Notes: generated from the sequence alone by a model not told the origin. Counted from the first letter of the stretch, positions 25,457-33,938 are shown. The stretch is 53,675 nucleotides of DNA from DATAGF01 sp963813355 (GCA_963813355.1 CAWEYS010000026.1:1-53675), one strand, 5' to 3'. Made by a program: numbers and translations.

Positions 25457-25718
25457 GCGGCTGACGCTTGCAATCCGTGAGCACTGGGCCGTCCGGGAAC
25501 GCTGCCACCAGAGCTCCGAGCCGGATCCGTACAAAGGGCCCCCGCGCGCCGAGCGGGTGCCACCCCTTCCCTCCCCCTCCGCCCGGCGGGCCCCGCACCG
25601 TCTCCCGCACCGTGCCAGACGGTGCGGGGATGCTCCCGCACGCCCTCCGATGCAGGTCCGCCCGCTCGACCGGCCCGAGGGAACCGACCGATCCCTCTTG
25701 CAAACGGGCTTCTCGCGA

Positions 25719-25768
25719 AGCGGACGACGGGTCTCGAACCCGCGACCTTCGGCTTGGGAAACCGCGCC
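25719..25768 (-). repeat. tRNA-Gly(CCC) 3' fragment
   Basis: On the minus strand the sequence reads as an anticodon loop TTCCCAA, variable region GAAGGTC, T-arm GCGGGTTCGAGACCCGT and acceptor strand CGTCCGC, i.e. the 3' half of a tRNA-Gly. The D-arm and 5' acceptor are absent. It is probably an attachment-site relic of another element. Confidence 0.7.
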
Positions 25769-25895
25769 ACCGGTTGGATGCCGGGGGGCGACGGCCTGGG
25801 CGGAAGAGCCGACTCGGGCGGGTGAGCTCCTCGCGCGACAAACATGTCTGGCCCGTTCGGCAGCGGAGGCCCGAGGAGGAACTGGTCCCCCCTCC

Positions 25896-25947
25896 CCCGC
25901 AATGTCTCCCGCAACGTCCTGGACGTCCCCGCAATGTCCCGCAACGT
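25896..25947. repeat. CCCGCAAYGT repeat cluster, right end of island 1
   Basis: Four 10-base units: CCCGCAATGT at 25896 and 25928, CCCGCAACGT at 25908 and 25938. Two identical units lie near the other end at 22971-22980 and 22983-22992, and the 18-base run CCCGCAATGTCTCCCGCA is shared exactly by both ends. On the minus strand both encode TLRETLRG, so they may be relics of integrase 3' ends or recombinase arm sites. Confidence 0.6.
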
Positions 25948-25992
25948 GCTGAGACGCGCTATGGCGCGCCGCGGGCATCGCTCTAGAATGTC

Positions 25993-26018
25993 GGAAGCCC
26001 GCTAGCCAGCGGGCTTCC
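25993..26018 (-). terminator. Hairpin downstream of tRNA-Arg
   Basis: GGAAGCCCGCT (25993-26003), loop AGCC, AGCGGGCTTCC (26008-26018): an 11-bp perfect stem beginning six bases past the tRNA 3' end. There is no clear U tract on the minus strand. It probably replaces the original terminator now separated at 22836-22862. Confidence 0.6.
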
Positions 26019-26023
26019 CGAGG

Positions 26024-26097
26024 TGCGCCAGACAGGACTCGAACCTGTGACCTTCGGTTTCGTAGACCGACGCTCTATCCGCCTGAGCTACTGGCGC
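26024..26097 (-). tRNA. tRNA-Arg (anticodon ACG)
   Basis: 74 bases. Acceptor stem GCGCCAG/CTGGCGC, D-arm AGCTCAGGCGGATAGAGC, anticodon stem-loop TCGGT-CTACGAA-ACCGA giving anticodon ACG, T-arm ACAGG-TTCGAGT-CCTGT, discriminator A. CCA is not encoded. It is complete and therefore functional despite island insertion at its 3' end. Confidence 0.95.
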
Positions 26098-26146
26098 GCG
26101 GACGGCGAACGGGGAGGATACCAAGGGTCCTGGTGACGGCTCCCCC

Positions 26147-27746
26147 CTATCCCGGCGCCGCGCCGCGCACCGGGGCGAGGAGCGTCTTCTTGCCCTCGAA
26201 CGCGAACATCAGCAGGTCGAACCATCGTGAAGCGGTTCGCCACGGGCCCGAGCGTGGGTCTCCAGGCCGGCTCGCGGAGGATCGAGATCACGCTGCCTTC
26301 CATCGCGCGGTGGAAGGTCTCGGCCACGAGGCGGCCGCCGACGCCGGTCATGCGGCCCTTGTTGAGCTCGGCCTCGCGCAGGACGTAGAACCACAGCGGG
26401 GTGTCCTTGGCGAGGGCGTCCTGCTGGGCGGCGTTGAGGCCGCTCAGGTCGGCGCCCTTACCGTCGCCGTTCAGGATCTGCGCCCGCGTGAGGGTCTTGA
26501 TGTTGAGGCCCTTGGACCGCATGTGGGCGGCCATCTGCTGGCCGGTCGCCAGCTGCAGCATCCGGGCCCGGGTGAGGTTGCGGAAGGCCAGGTTGCGACG
26601 CGCGGCCGTCGGGTTCGCCTCGCCGATGGTCATGTCGAACAGGTTGGCCAGCGGGTTGGTGAGCCGGGTGTCGATGCGCCGTGCGACGTTCCTCCGCAGT
26701 CGCCCGTGCCGCCGCGGCCGCAGATCGGGGCGTGACGACGGGAAGACGTAGAGGCCGCGCCAGTCGGCTACCCAGTTCGACGGCAGGGGGTTGTCGGCGT
26801 CGAGGCCGCCGCTCGTCCCGGAGAAGGTGAACAGGAACTCCAGCGTTCCGCCGCCGTCCTCGAAGACGCCGTTCCACTCGTAGGCCGGCCGGATCATGCT
26901 GTGGCCCAGGCGGTAGGCGGCCACGGAGAACTCGACCGGCATCGTCGGCGCGTCGCCGGCGGGCGGGTTGGGCTCGACCACCACGCGGCCGTTGTCGAAG
27001 ACCCCCTTGAGCTGAGGCCTGTTGGTGATGCGGGGCAGGAAGTCCGTGCGCAGCATCCACTGGTAGTGCCGCACCACGAGGCCGCGGGCCTTGTCGAAGC
27101 GCTCGCCGGCCGGCACGCCATCGGCGGCGAGCTTGTCGACCACGCTGTTGTGGAACCGGATGAAGGCGAGGTGGGTTTGGCCGACGGCGAGGTTCTCGTC
27201 GTTGCGGGCGTCGGGGATCAGCGTGTTCTGCTCGGTGCCCGTGGTTCGCGGCAGGTCGAAGCCCGCGTTGGCCTTGTTCGAGAAGCCGTCGTTCGGGTCA
27301 GACGGGGCCGTGGTGCCCGTGCGGAGGTGCTTCCCGTCGGCCTTGTAGAACTCAGGGGTCATGACGGGCCCGAGCCCGTAGAGCGAGTCGAGGTCGAGGC
27401 TCGGCGACCGCCCCTGGATCAGGTCGGCGACCGGCACGGTGACGTCCTCCCGGAGCCTGCTCTTGTCGAAGGTCAGGTCGTGGTCGACGAACTGGCCGAG
27501 GTAGGTGAACCCGGCCGGGATGTCGCCGTCGTTGGTGTCGCCGGTCCTCGTCATGGCGGTGGCGATCTTGCGCCGGTTGGGCGCGCCGAGCTGCCTGCCG
27601 TCGCCCTTGGGGCCCTGCCGCGAGAAGCGGAAGGCCCTCAGGTCGACCTCCATCGACGTGTGGAGGGCCGCCCCCTCCGGGGCGTCGTCGGAGCCGAGCA
27701 TCCCCTCCCCGACGACGAAGTACACGGGACGCGAGTGTCGCTCCAT
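26147..27746 (-). CDS. Animal-type haem peroxidase family protein (frameshifted near C-terminus)
   Basis: About 530 residues. The distal His is in YLGQFVDHDLTFD and the proximal His in VAAYRLGHSMIRPAYEWN, with FHNSVVDKL and EARNDEN-like (PDARNDENLAVGQTH) motifs of the family. No signal peptide. The final stretch reads correctly only after removing one base near 26220: FTMV then DLLMFAFEGKKTLLAPVRGA and a stop at 26147; as given, the frame runs on to 26088 into tRNA sequence. Bacterial members are poorly characterised peroxidases or dioxygenase-like enzymes. It is divergent from the Usp gene. Confidence 0.87.
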
Positions 27747-27856
27747 GGCTCCCCCTTCGGTCCGGCCAGGGAGCGTCGAGCGTAAGCCGAGCCCGGGACC
27801 CGATCAACCCGTTCACGGCGCGACCCACCGCCCCCGGCGTCTAAGCTGTCGTCCGC

Positions 27857-28294
27857 ATGGCGATCCTCGTGGGCTACGACGAGTCGGACGCCTCGGCGCG
27901 CGCCCTCGACCGCGCCGCCGCCCAGGCGCGCGAGCGCCAACAGCGGCTGGTCGTGCTCGCCGTGCTGGAGGTGCCGCTCGACCCGCGTGACCCGCACCAG
28001 TTCGGCACCGCGGGCGACAGCACGCCCCTGACGGGGCCGTTCCCCGAGCCGCCCGAGATCACGGCCATCCTCGCCGACGCGCAGTCCAAGCTCGAGGGGA
28101 CGGGCGTGATGGCCGACTACGTGTGGGCGCCCGGCGAGCCGGCACGACTGATCGTCGACGTGGCCAAGGACCGCGGCGCCTCGACGATCGTGGTCGGGCA
28201 CCACCACCACAGCATGCTCGGGCGCCTGTTCGGCACGGACGTCGCCGCCGACGTCCGCCGGACGGCCGATTGCGAGGTCGTCGTCGTCAACTAG
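27857..28294 (+). CDS. Universal stress protein (UspA fold)
   Basis: 145 residues. N-terminal strand AILVGYDESDASARALDRAA and the C-terminal ATP-binding signature TIVVGHHHHSMLGRLFGTDV, which fits the G2xG9xG(S/T) pattern approximately, with His residues where many have Ser/Arg. The region DPRDPHQFGTAGDSTPLTGP is a family-variable loop. Likely an ATP-binding stress-response protein in the cytosol. A methyltransferase gene follows after nine bases and may be co-transcribed. Confidence 0.88.
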   Translation: MAILVGYDESDASARALDRAAAQARERQQRLVVLAVLEVPLDPRDPHQFGTAGDSTPLTGPFPEPPEITAILADAQSKLEGTGVMADYVWAPGEPARLIVDVAKDRGASTIVVGHHHHSMLGRLFGTDVAADVRRTADCEVVVVN

Positions 28295-28303
28295 CGGGGC
28301 GCC

Positions 28304-29125
28304 GTGACCGGACCGCCCGAGTTCGAGGGCTTCGCTGACATCGACCGCACCGGGCGGACCGACGTCTACGCCGCCTATCTGGACCAGGTGCGGGGGCTGG
28401 AGGCGGTGGCCGACTGGAAGGAGCGCAGCTTCGCCGCGCTGGCGCCGCGGCCGGGCGCGGTCCTGCTCGATGTGGGGTGCGGGACGGGCGAGGACGTGCT
28501 CGCGCTCGCGCGGCACGTCGCCCCCGGAGGGCGGGCCATCGGCGTGGACGCCAGCGAGGCCATGGTGGCGGAGGCGCGGCGCCGGGCCGCCGAGGCCGGC
28601 GAGGCGGCGGTCGAGTTCCTGCGGTCCGACGTCCGCTCGCTCGCGCTGCCGGCCGACGCGGTCAACGGCTGCCGCGCCGAGCGGGTGCTCCAGCACGTCG
28701 AGGACCCGGCCGAGGCGATCGGCGAGATGGCGCGGGTCGTGCGGCCCGGTGGGATGGTCGTCGCCGCGGAGCCCGACTGGGGCACGCTGGTCATCGACTC
28801 CGGCGAGCCGGCGACCGCGGCCGAGGTCGCCGCGGCGGCCGGCCGACGGCTGCGCTCGGGCCTGGTGGGACGCTCGCTGCGGCGCCTCTTCCTCGACGCC
28901 GCCCTCGGCGATGTCGCGGTCGCGGCCCGGACCCTCGTGGTGACCGACCGCGTGCGGGCGGAGATGCTCTTCGATCTCCCGGGCGCCGCCCGCCAGGCGG
29001 TGGACGACGGCCGGCTGGCCGCGGACCGCGCCGCCTCCTGGCTCGACGGCATCGCCGCGGCCGAGGCCGAGGGGAGGCTGCTGGTGGCCATGACCGCCTT
29101 CATGGCCGTCGGTCGAGCGGCATAG
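28304..29125 (+). CDS. Class I SAM-dependent methyltransferase
   Basis: 273 residues from GTG 28304. Motif I is VLLDVGCGTGEDVLALA, the acidic end of strand 2 is AIGVDASEAMVAEARRR, motif II/III region VNGCRAERVLQHVEDPAEA and VVRPGGMVVAAEPDWGTLV. The C-terminal part (LLVAMTAFMAVGRAA) is typical of UbiE/methyltransferase-11-like enzymes. The substrate is unknown. It follows the Usp gene closely. Confidence 0.88.
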   Translation: MTGPPEFEGFADIDRTGRTDVYAAYLDQVRGLEAVADWKERSFAALAPRPGAVLLDVGCGTGEDVLALARHVAPGGRAIGVDASEAMVAEARRRAAEAGEAAVEFLRSDVRSLALPADAVNGCRAERVLQHVEDPAEAIGEMARVVRPGGMVVAAEPDWGTLVIDSGEPATAAEVAAAAGRRLRSGLVGRSLRRLFLDAALGDVAVAARTLVVTDRVRAEMLFDLPGAARQAVDDGRLAADRAASWLDGIAAAEAEGRLLVAMTAFMAVGRAA

Positions 29126-29171
29126 GGCGCCTTCACGACCGCCGCCTGATCGGTTCCCGAACGGGAGGCGG

Positions 29172-29858
29172 TCACTGGCCGGTGGCGTGGGCGAGCGCCG
29201 AGGGGGTGAGGCGGCCGACGATCGCCGGGGCCTCGTGGACGAGCTCGTCGTTCTCGAGGGCCTCCACCATGAACAGGGCGAAGTCCACCCGGCGCGTCTT
29301 GTTGCTCTCGAGGATGGGGTCGCCCACGTGCCGGCTCCAGACGGGCAGGCCCTGGCTCTCGCCCTCCTCGAGGTCGCTCCCGCGCACAACGGTCCACCGG
29401 GTGTCGCTGGCGAACACCCGCCGGCACGCCTCCACCTGGTCGTCGAGGTCCGCGAAGCGCGCGAGGCGCGCGATCGGGCCCGCGACCTTCACGAGCGCCT
29501 TGAGCTTCCACGAGTACACGTCGTGGCCGTCGAGCGTGATGTGCCACCCGCACGAGAACACCAGGCGCGCCCCCGGGCCCGCGTGGTCGAGCACCGCCTG
29601 GGCCGTTCCCGAGGCGTACTGGTGGATCCCCCGCGGGACGAGCACGACGAGCACCCCGTCGCAGCCCGCGACGGCTCTCTCGATGACCTCGCGGTCGTCC
29701 GTCGCTCCCGGAACGACGGTGATGCGCCCCGCGAACGCGTCGAGCTTGCCCACGCTCTGCTCCCGGCACACGCCCACCACCTCGTCGCCGCGGTCGAGGG
29801 CGTGCTGGACCATGTACCGCCCGAGCTTGCCGGAAGCCCCGACGACGCACACTCTCAT
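29172..29858 (-). CDS. NAD(P)H-binding protein (NmrA/atypical SDR type)
   Basis: 228 residues. The Rossmann motif MRVCVVGASGKLGRYMVQHA is of the GxxGxxG atypical-SDR form. LVFSCGWHITLDG and TRWTVVRGSDLEEGES follow the pattern of NAD(P)H-binding domain proteins that act as redox sensors or flavin/biliverdin-reductase-like enzymes; no Tyr-x-x-x-Lys dyad is obvious, although YSWKLKAL is close. It lies 13 bases after the MarR gene in the same direction, so it is probably its co-transcribed target. Confidence 0.8.
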   Translation of the reverse strand: MRVCVVGASGKLGRYMVQHALDRGDEVVGVCREQSVGKLDAFAGRITVVPGATDDREVIERAVAGCDGVLVVLVPRGIHQYASGTAQAVLDHAGPGARLVFSCGWHITLDGHDVYSWKLKALVKVAGPIARLARFADLDDQVEACRRVFASDTRWTVVRGSDLEEGESQGLPVWSRHVGDPILESNKTRRVDFALFMVEALENDELVHEAPAIVGRLTPSALAHATGQ

Positions 29859-29871
29859 CTGGGCCTCCCAC

Positions 29872-30387
29872 CTAGCCGGTGACGCGGCCCGGCCGAAGCG
29901 GCCGCACGTGCCCGCGGACCTTCTCGAGGGTCCGGGCGAGCGTCCTCAGCTCCGCCTCGGTCAGGTGCTCGGTGAAGTGACGCCGGATGCCGTCCCGGTG
30001 GACGCGGCGGGCGGCGTGGAGGGTGGCGAGCCCCTCGTCGGTGATGAAGACCAGCACGACGCGGCGGTCGTCCCCGGGGCGCTCGCGCCGGACGAGGCCG
30101 GCCTCCTCCATCCTGTCGATGACCCGGGTCAGCCCGCTCTTGCTCGCCAGGATGCGGCTCGCGACCTCGTTCATCGGAGCGCCGTGGCCGGCCTCCTCCA
30201 GCTGGACGAGGACGTCGTACCACCGGAAGGGGAGCCCGACCGCGTCCTCGAGCTCGGCGTCGAGGATGTCCGGGAGGGCCAGCGCGCACTCGAAGAACAC
30301 GCGCCAGGCGGCGAGGGCCTCCGGAGGGGGGCTTGACAAGGACGGTTGCGGATCAGATAGTTCGTTGCGCAACGTTACCTTCTGCAT
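29872..30387 (-). CDS. MarR-family transcriptional regulator
   Basis: 171 residues. Winged helix at about 60-135: DVLVQLEEAGHGAPMNEVAS, ILASKSGLTRVIDRMEEAGL and the wing VRRERPGDDRRVVLVFITDE. Helices at both ends form the dimerisation region. It precedes an NAD(P)H-binding protein gene and is divergent from a cupin gene. Its start codon lies inside the inverted repeat at 30382-30410, suggesting autorepression. Confidence 0.9.
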   Translation of the reverse strand: MQKVTLRNELSDPQPSLSSPPPEALAAWRVFFECALALPDILDAELEDAVGLPFRWYDVLVQLEEAGHGAPMNEVASRILASKSGLTRVIDRMEEAGLVRRERPGDDRRVVLVFITDEGLATLHAARRVHRDGIRRHFTEHLTEAELRTLARTLEKVRGHVRPLRPGRVTG

Positions 30388-30410
30388 CGTTTGCTTTGCG
30401 TCCGATGCAG
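30363..30410. promoter_or_regulatory. Candidate MarR operators
   Basis: CGTTGCGCAACG at 30363-30374 is a perfect 12-base palindrome. CTGCATCG (30382-30389) and CGATGCAG (30403-30410) form a perfect 8-base inverted repeat spaced by 13. Both lie at the start of the MarR gene, in the region divergent to the cupin gene. Which one is bound is not known. Confidence 0.5.
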
Positions 30411-30442
30411 ACTATCCCTTCGGGCGGGGAGAGAGGTTCGAC

Positions 30443-30934
30443 ATGACGCAGACGCTGCCGCAGACGACGCCGTTCCACCGCCGGCACACCGAGGGACGAT
30501 CGTTCTGGGGTCCGGGGGACCTCTACACGTTCCTCGTCACCGGCGACGAATCGGGCGGGGCGTACTTCTCGATGCTGGCGGTCGTGCCGCCGCAGGGCGG
30601 GCCCCCGCCCCACATCCACCAGAACGAGGACGAGACCTTCTACGTCCTCGACGGCTCGCCGACCTTCCGCCTCGGCGACGAGCGGATCCTGGCGGGGCCC
30701 GGCGACTTCGTGAACGTGCCGAAGGGCGTCCTGCACTGCTTCCGGAACCTCTCCGACGAGCCGGTGCGGATGATCCTCACCTTCACGCCCGCGGGGATCG
30801 AGAGGTTCTTCGAGGAGACGCTCGAGCGCGCGTACGACCTGACGCAGGACTGCCCCGACAACTTCGCCGAGGTCGCGGCCCGCTACGAGGAGGCGGCCCC
30901 GCGGTACGGGATGGAGTTCTTCCTCGACGCATGA
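30443..30934 (+). CDS. Cupin-domain protein (quercetin-dioxygenase-like)
   Basis: 163 residues from ATG 30443 behind GGGAGAGAGG. The metal-binding motif 1 is PPPHIHQNEDETFYVLDG (His, His, Glu) and motif 2 GDFVNVPKGVLHCFRNLSDE (His). The C-terminal region (FFEETLERAYDLTQDCPD, YGMEFFLDA) is shared by small actinobacterial cupins. Possible dioxygenase or isomerase of a small aromatic or sugar compound. It is divergent from the MarR operon and probably under its control. Confidence 0.85.
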   Translation: MTQTLPQTTPFHRRHTEGRSFWGPGDLYTFLVTGDESGGAYFSMLAVVPPQGGPPPHIHQNEDETFYVLDGSPTFRLGDERILAGPGDFVNVPKGVLHCFRNLSDEPVRMILTFTPAGIERFFEETLERAYDLTQDCPDNFAEVAARYEEAAPRYGMEFFLDA

Positions 30935-30989
30935 GCGCGACCGCGTCCCGGGGTCACCCGCAGGGGGCCCCGGGACCGGAGCGCGACAG

Positions 30990-31046
30990 CGGAGGGGGTG
31001 GGAGTCGAACCCACGGCCCGGCGACTGCCGGGCAGCGGTTTTCAAG
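30990..31046 (-). repeat. Displaced 3' part of tRNA-Ser(TGA): island 2 attachment repeat
   Basis: 57 bases that match 34221-34277 with one mismatch in the T-loop (GAGTCG against GATTCG). It covers acceptor 3' strand, T-arm, long variable arm and half of the anticodon arm, ending at TTCAAG. The 5' part of the tRNA is absent. Confidence 0.88.
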
Positions 31047-31144
31047 CCAATCTGGGTGCATTCAGAGACGGCGATGGGCGAACGCGTTCCGGCACTAGAT
31101 GAGGTCGAAATGGCGGGCGCGGCTGGGTGACCCGCGCGCGGTGC

Positions 31145-32314
31145 TCAGCAGGCGATCTTTGTGACCCCGTGCATGGGCGTGGTGCGGGGCGCGTAGGCGC
31201 CGGCGAGGCGGGCGCTGACGCATCGCAGGTTGCCGTCGCCGGAGGCGTGCGCGAGCTGGCGCAGGGCGCCGTTGTGCCGAGCGAGCCGGCGCACGAAGGC
31301 GAGCTCGCGCTCGCAGCGCAGCCATCGGGCATGGCGGCGGCAGGCGCCGAGGATCCGCTCAAGCTGCTCGATCGCCGGGACGCGCTGGCCCGAGCGCGCA
31401 TCGATCAGCAGCGCCGCCATGCCGTCGCGCGCGGCCAGGAAGCGGTTCTCCTCGATCAGCTCGAGGGTCCGCGGCTCGGGCCCGGGATCGTCGCGCCGCT
31501 CGAGCTCGACGCTCGCGAGCGTCTGGACGAGCGCGGCGACCGCAGCCACGTCCTCGACGGTGGTCTGCCCGTCCATGATCCGTACCTCGACGGTGCCGTA
31601 GCGCGGCTGCAGGCGCACGTCCCACCAGAGGAACGAGGGGTCTGGGATCGCGCCCGAGCGCAGCAGGCGCTCGACGGTCGCGACCCAGTCGGCATAGTCG
31701 CGGAAGCCGCGCGGCAGCCCGGAGCGCGGGAACGCGTCGAAGAGCGTCGTTCGCGTCGACGCAAAGCCAGTGTGCCGGCCCTGCCAGAAGGGCGAGTTGG
31801 CCGAGAGGGCGAGCAGCAGCGGCAGGTGCGCGCGCAGCCGATTGAGGAGCCGGATCGCACGGTCTGAGCTCGACACGCCGACGTGGACGTGTGTGGCCAA
31901 GGTCGGCTCGCGGCGCGCGAGCACGCGCATCGAGTCGCCGATCTGCCGGTAGCGGGGATGGGACGAGAGCACCGTGTCGCCCGCCTGCGCGCACGGATGC
32001 GTGCCCGCGACGGCGGCGCGCAGCCCCAGCGCGGGCAGGGCGCGCGCCACCCGCTCGCGCAGCTGGACGAGCTCGGTGACGGCGTCCCCGATGCGGCGGT
32101 GCACGCCGGTCGCGATCTCCATCACCGCTGCGTGCGTCTCGAGCGTCACCCGGTCGCGTAGCTCGGCCGGCAGGGCGGCGAGCACCTCGTCCGAGCGGAA
32201 CGCCAGCGACCAGCGGTCCGGCTCGAGGAGCATGAACTCCTCCTCGATGCCGATCGTGAGCTCGCCGCAGGACGGGCGAGTCCTCCACGCCGCCCACGCA
32301 GGAACGTTGGTCAC
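31145..32314 (-). CDS. ybdK: Carboxylate-amine ligase, YbdK type (glutamate-cysteine ligase 2 family)
   Basis: About 389 residues from GTG 32314. The family start is TIGIEEEFMLLEPDRWSLAF, with the Glu residues of the ATP/Mg site. THVHVGVSSSDRAIRLLNRL, ANSPFWQGRHTGFASTRTTL and GTVEVRIMDGQTTVEDVAAV are conserved blocks of the GCS2/YbdK family. These enzymes join glutamate to cysteine or other amines with ATP; in actinobacteria the natural product is often unknown, and EgtA-like functions belong to a different branch. It is cargo of island 2. The frame continues upstream to 32389 without support. Confidence 0.87.
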   Translation of the reverse strand: MTNVPAWAAWRTRPSCGELTIGIEEEFMLLEPDRWSLAFRSDEVLAALPAELRDRVTLETHAAVMEIATGVHRRIGDAVTELVQLRERVARALPALGLRAAVAGTHPCAQAGDTVLSSHPRYRQIGDSMRVLARREPTLATHVHVGVSSSDRAIRLLNRLRAHLPLLLALSANSPFWQGRHTGFASTRTTLFDAFPRSGLPRGFRDYADWVATVERLLRSGAIPDPSFLWWDVRLQPRYGTVEVRIMDGQTTVEDVAAVAALVQTLASVELERRDDPGPEPRTLELIEENRFLAARDGMAALLIDARSGQRVPAIEQLERILGACRRHARWLRCERELAFVRRLARHNGALRQLAHASGDGNLRCVSARLAGAYAPRTTPMHGVTKIAC

Positions 32315-32993
32315 GACCGGACGCCGGCGAGCGCGGTCAGTCGCGCGGGAGGGATGCCGGCGCGGTGGTCGCGGTTGCCGGCGAGACACGCGCGGGCACC
32401 GACCGTGTCGGCGCGGTACGAGGCAGACGGGACATGGGTTCCTTCCTCGGGGTTGCGCGAGCGGCCCTCCCCGCCGCGGTCGGATCCAGGCGGCGGTCTG
32501 AGAGCCCGCTCGCGAGGGCGGTGCCCGCTATCTCTACGCGCTCGGCCCCGAGCCTGGATCACCCGACGGCCGCCCGGGCGCGCGCCTCGGCGCCGCCGGG
32601 GGGCACGGCGCGGTGCCGCCGCCTGGTGTTCCCCACGCCGCTGACCGCATAGCCTTGCTCCGGGAGGACGACGCTGCGGTCAATCCTCGCGCCGCATCCA
32701 GACAGGCGGCACTGTCGGCCCGGGCCAGGGCCAAGGTCTTGAAGAGTCTTCGCGACGCGGGCCTCGTCGCGGCGGCGCCCGCCGTGGCCCACGGCCTGAC
32801 CGTGCGGGGGGCCGCCCGCGCGGCCGAGAGGTGCCTTGACCGCCACGGGTGGGACGCCCGGCTCGCCGACGGCGGCCGGACGACGAACGCGAAGGCCCCC
32901 CGCCCTCGGAGCCCTTGAACGCCTGAGCGACAACTAGGCAGAAGGCGCTTCGTCCCGTAGCTCGCGCGGGCGGATCGAGCTGAGGAGCTGCGG
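32315..32993. other. Island 2 non-coding region
   Basis: About 680 bases between the two island genes. A plus-strand frame at 32613-32918 (about 101 residues, part reading VLKSLRDAGLVAAAPAVAHG) is open but has no ribosome site and no recognisable family; I do not call it. No integrase remnant, RNA gene or repeat was seen. Confidence 0.4.
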
Positions 32994-33938
32994 TCAGAGG
33001 CGACGGACGGAGAAGTAGCTGATGCCGAGCGGGTAGGACGAATAGCCCCGACGCAGCTGGGGCCAGACGCGCCAGATGTACCGGGTGCCCCAAGCGATAC
33101 GGCGGGCGGGCACCCTGAACCGGTTCACCCGGGGGAACGCCGACACCACCTTCTTGATCGAGGCGTCCCCGAGGAGACGGAAGACCTGGACGTTGTACCG
33201 CCGGGCGCCCGGCCGAGCCTTCCAGCGCAGAAGCGGCCGGCGTGTCCAGATCATGACGCCGGCTGCCGGCCGAAGATCGGGCGCGTTGATGAGGGTCAGG
33301 GTGATCGGGTTGGAGGGCGGCGACCCAGGGCCGCCTGCTGGCACCTGGACGGGCTCCGCCGAGGGGACGGTGGCGCGGACGAGGTAGTCCACCAAGAGCA
33401 CGGCCTCGTTTCCGGCGTCGTCGAGGGCCCTGACGCCGAAGCTGGCCGGCCCGGTCTGCGAGGTGTCGAGGGCCGCGCCCGGAGGCAACGTGCCGGTGCA
33501 CGCCACGGCGTCCTGGCAGGAGTAGTCGACCAGGAGCCGGGCGTTCTGCCCGATCTGCATCCCACTGGTCGGCTGCCGGACCGTGATCTGCGGCGGCGTC
33601 AGGTTGACGCGGAAGGCGCGCTCGATGTCACGGGCTACGGGGCCCTGACCGCTCGCCACCAGCCGGTACTGGCCATCTCCGATTCCCGCGAGCCGCACCG
33701 TCAGCGGCGAGCGACCGGCCCCTGAGGCCACACCGGCCACCGACCAGGAGATCTTCCGGTTCGGCGCGTCGGTCGTGATCACGTAGGTCGGCACGGGGCT
33801 GGCCGCGTTCCAGACGTCTCCGTCGGCGCCCGAGATCAAGGGGGCGGCGCTCGCCCGCGCGCCCGCGAGCAGCCAGAGGCCGAGCGTGCCGGCCAGGACG
33901 ACAAGGAGCAGACGGGCCCGCGGGGGCGGCGTGGGCAC
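32994..33938 (-). CDS. Secreted protein with Ig/fibronectin-like domains
   Basis: From GTG 33938 about 314 residues. The N-terminus PRARLLLVVLAGTLGLWLLA followed by GARASA is a signal peptide. The mature protein has two beta-rich parts: one with FRVNLTPPQITVRQPTSGMQ and a disulfide pair (YSCQDAVACTG), as in Ig-like adhesin repeats, and a C-terminal fibronectin-type stretch (RRPLLRWKARPGARRYNVQV, WGTRYIWRVWPQ, GISYFSVRRL). Probably a wall-associated or extracellular binding protein. An in-frame ATG at 34103 exists but would bury the signal peptide. Cargo of island 2. Confidence 0.72.
   Translation of the reverse strand: MPTPPPRARLLLVVLAGTLGLWLLAGARASAAPLISGADGDVWNAASPVPTYVITTDAPNRKISWSVAGVASGAGRSPLTVRLAGIGDGQYRLVASGQGPVARDIERAFRVNLTPPQITVRQPTSGMQIGQNARLLVDYSCQDAVACTGTLPPGAALDTSQTGPASFGVRALDDAGNEAVLLVDYLVRATVPSAEPVQVPAGGPGSPPSNPITLTLINAPDLRPAAGVMIWTRRPLLRWKARPGARRYNVQVFRLLGDASIKKVVSAFPRVNRFRVPARRIAWGTRYIWRVWPQLRRGYSSYPLGISYFSVRRL

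Larger units (their letters stand above)
22868..26070. mobile_element. Genomic island 1, inserted at tRNA-Arg(ACG)
   Basis: Bounded by the 47-bp direct repeat of the tRNA 3' part, giving an element of 3156 bp plus one repeat. Intact tRNA is retained at the right end. Contents: a decayed recombinase (minus strand), a promoter, a 63-residue peptide gene, an intrinsic terminator, a ~450-residue protein, a second decayed recombinase, a tRNA-Gly 3' fragment and clustered CCCGCAATGT repeats at both ends. The cargo genes are visibly less GC-rich than the chromosome around them. Neither recombinase is complete, so the island is probably immobile without help. Confidence 0.82.

Noticed and set aside
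25896..25947. CRISPR-like array in the CCCGCAAYGT cluster
   Set aside because: Units are only 10 bases with 0-10 base gaps, no spacers of constant length and no cas gene nearby.
25115..25978. Long minus-strand frames across the right part of island 1
   Set aside because: They run through the antisense of an integrase stub and a tRNA-Gly fragment; the residues resemble typical read-through of tRNA sequence and not a protein.
30990..31046. A second tRNA-Ser gene
   Set aside because: Sequence stops inside the anticodon loop; it is an attachment-site fragment.
32613..32918. Possible 101-residue plus-strand gene in island 2
   Set aside because: No ribosome site, Ala/Arg-rich composition and no recognisable motif.
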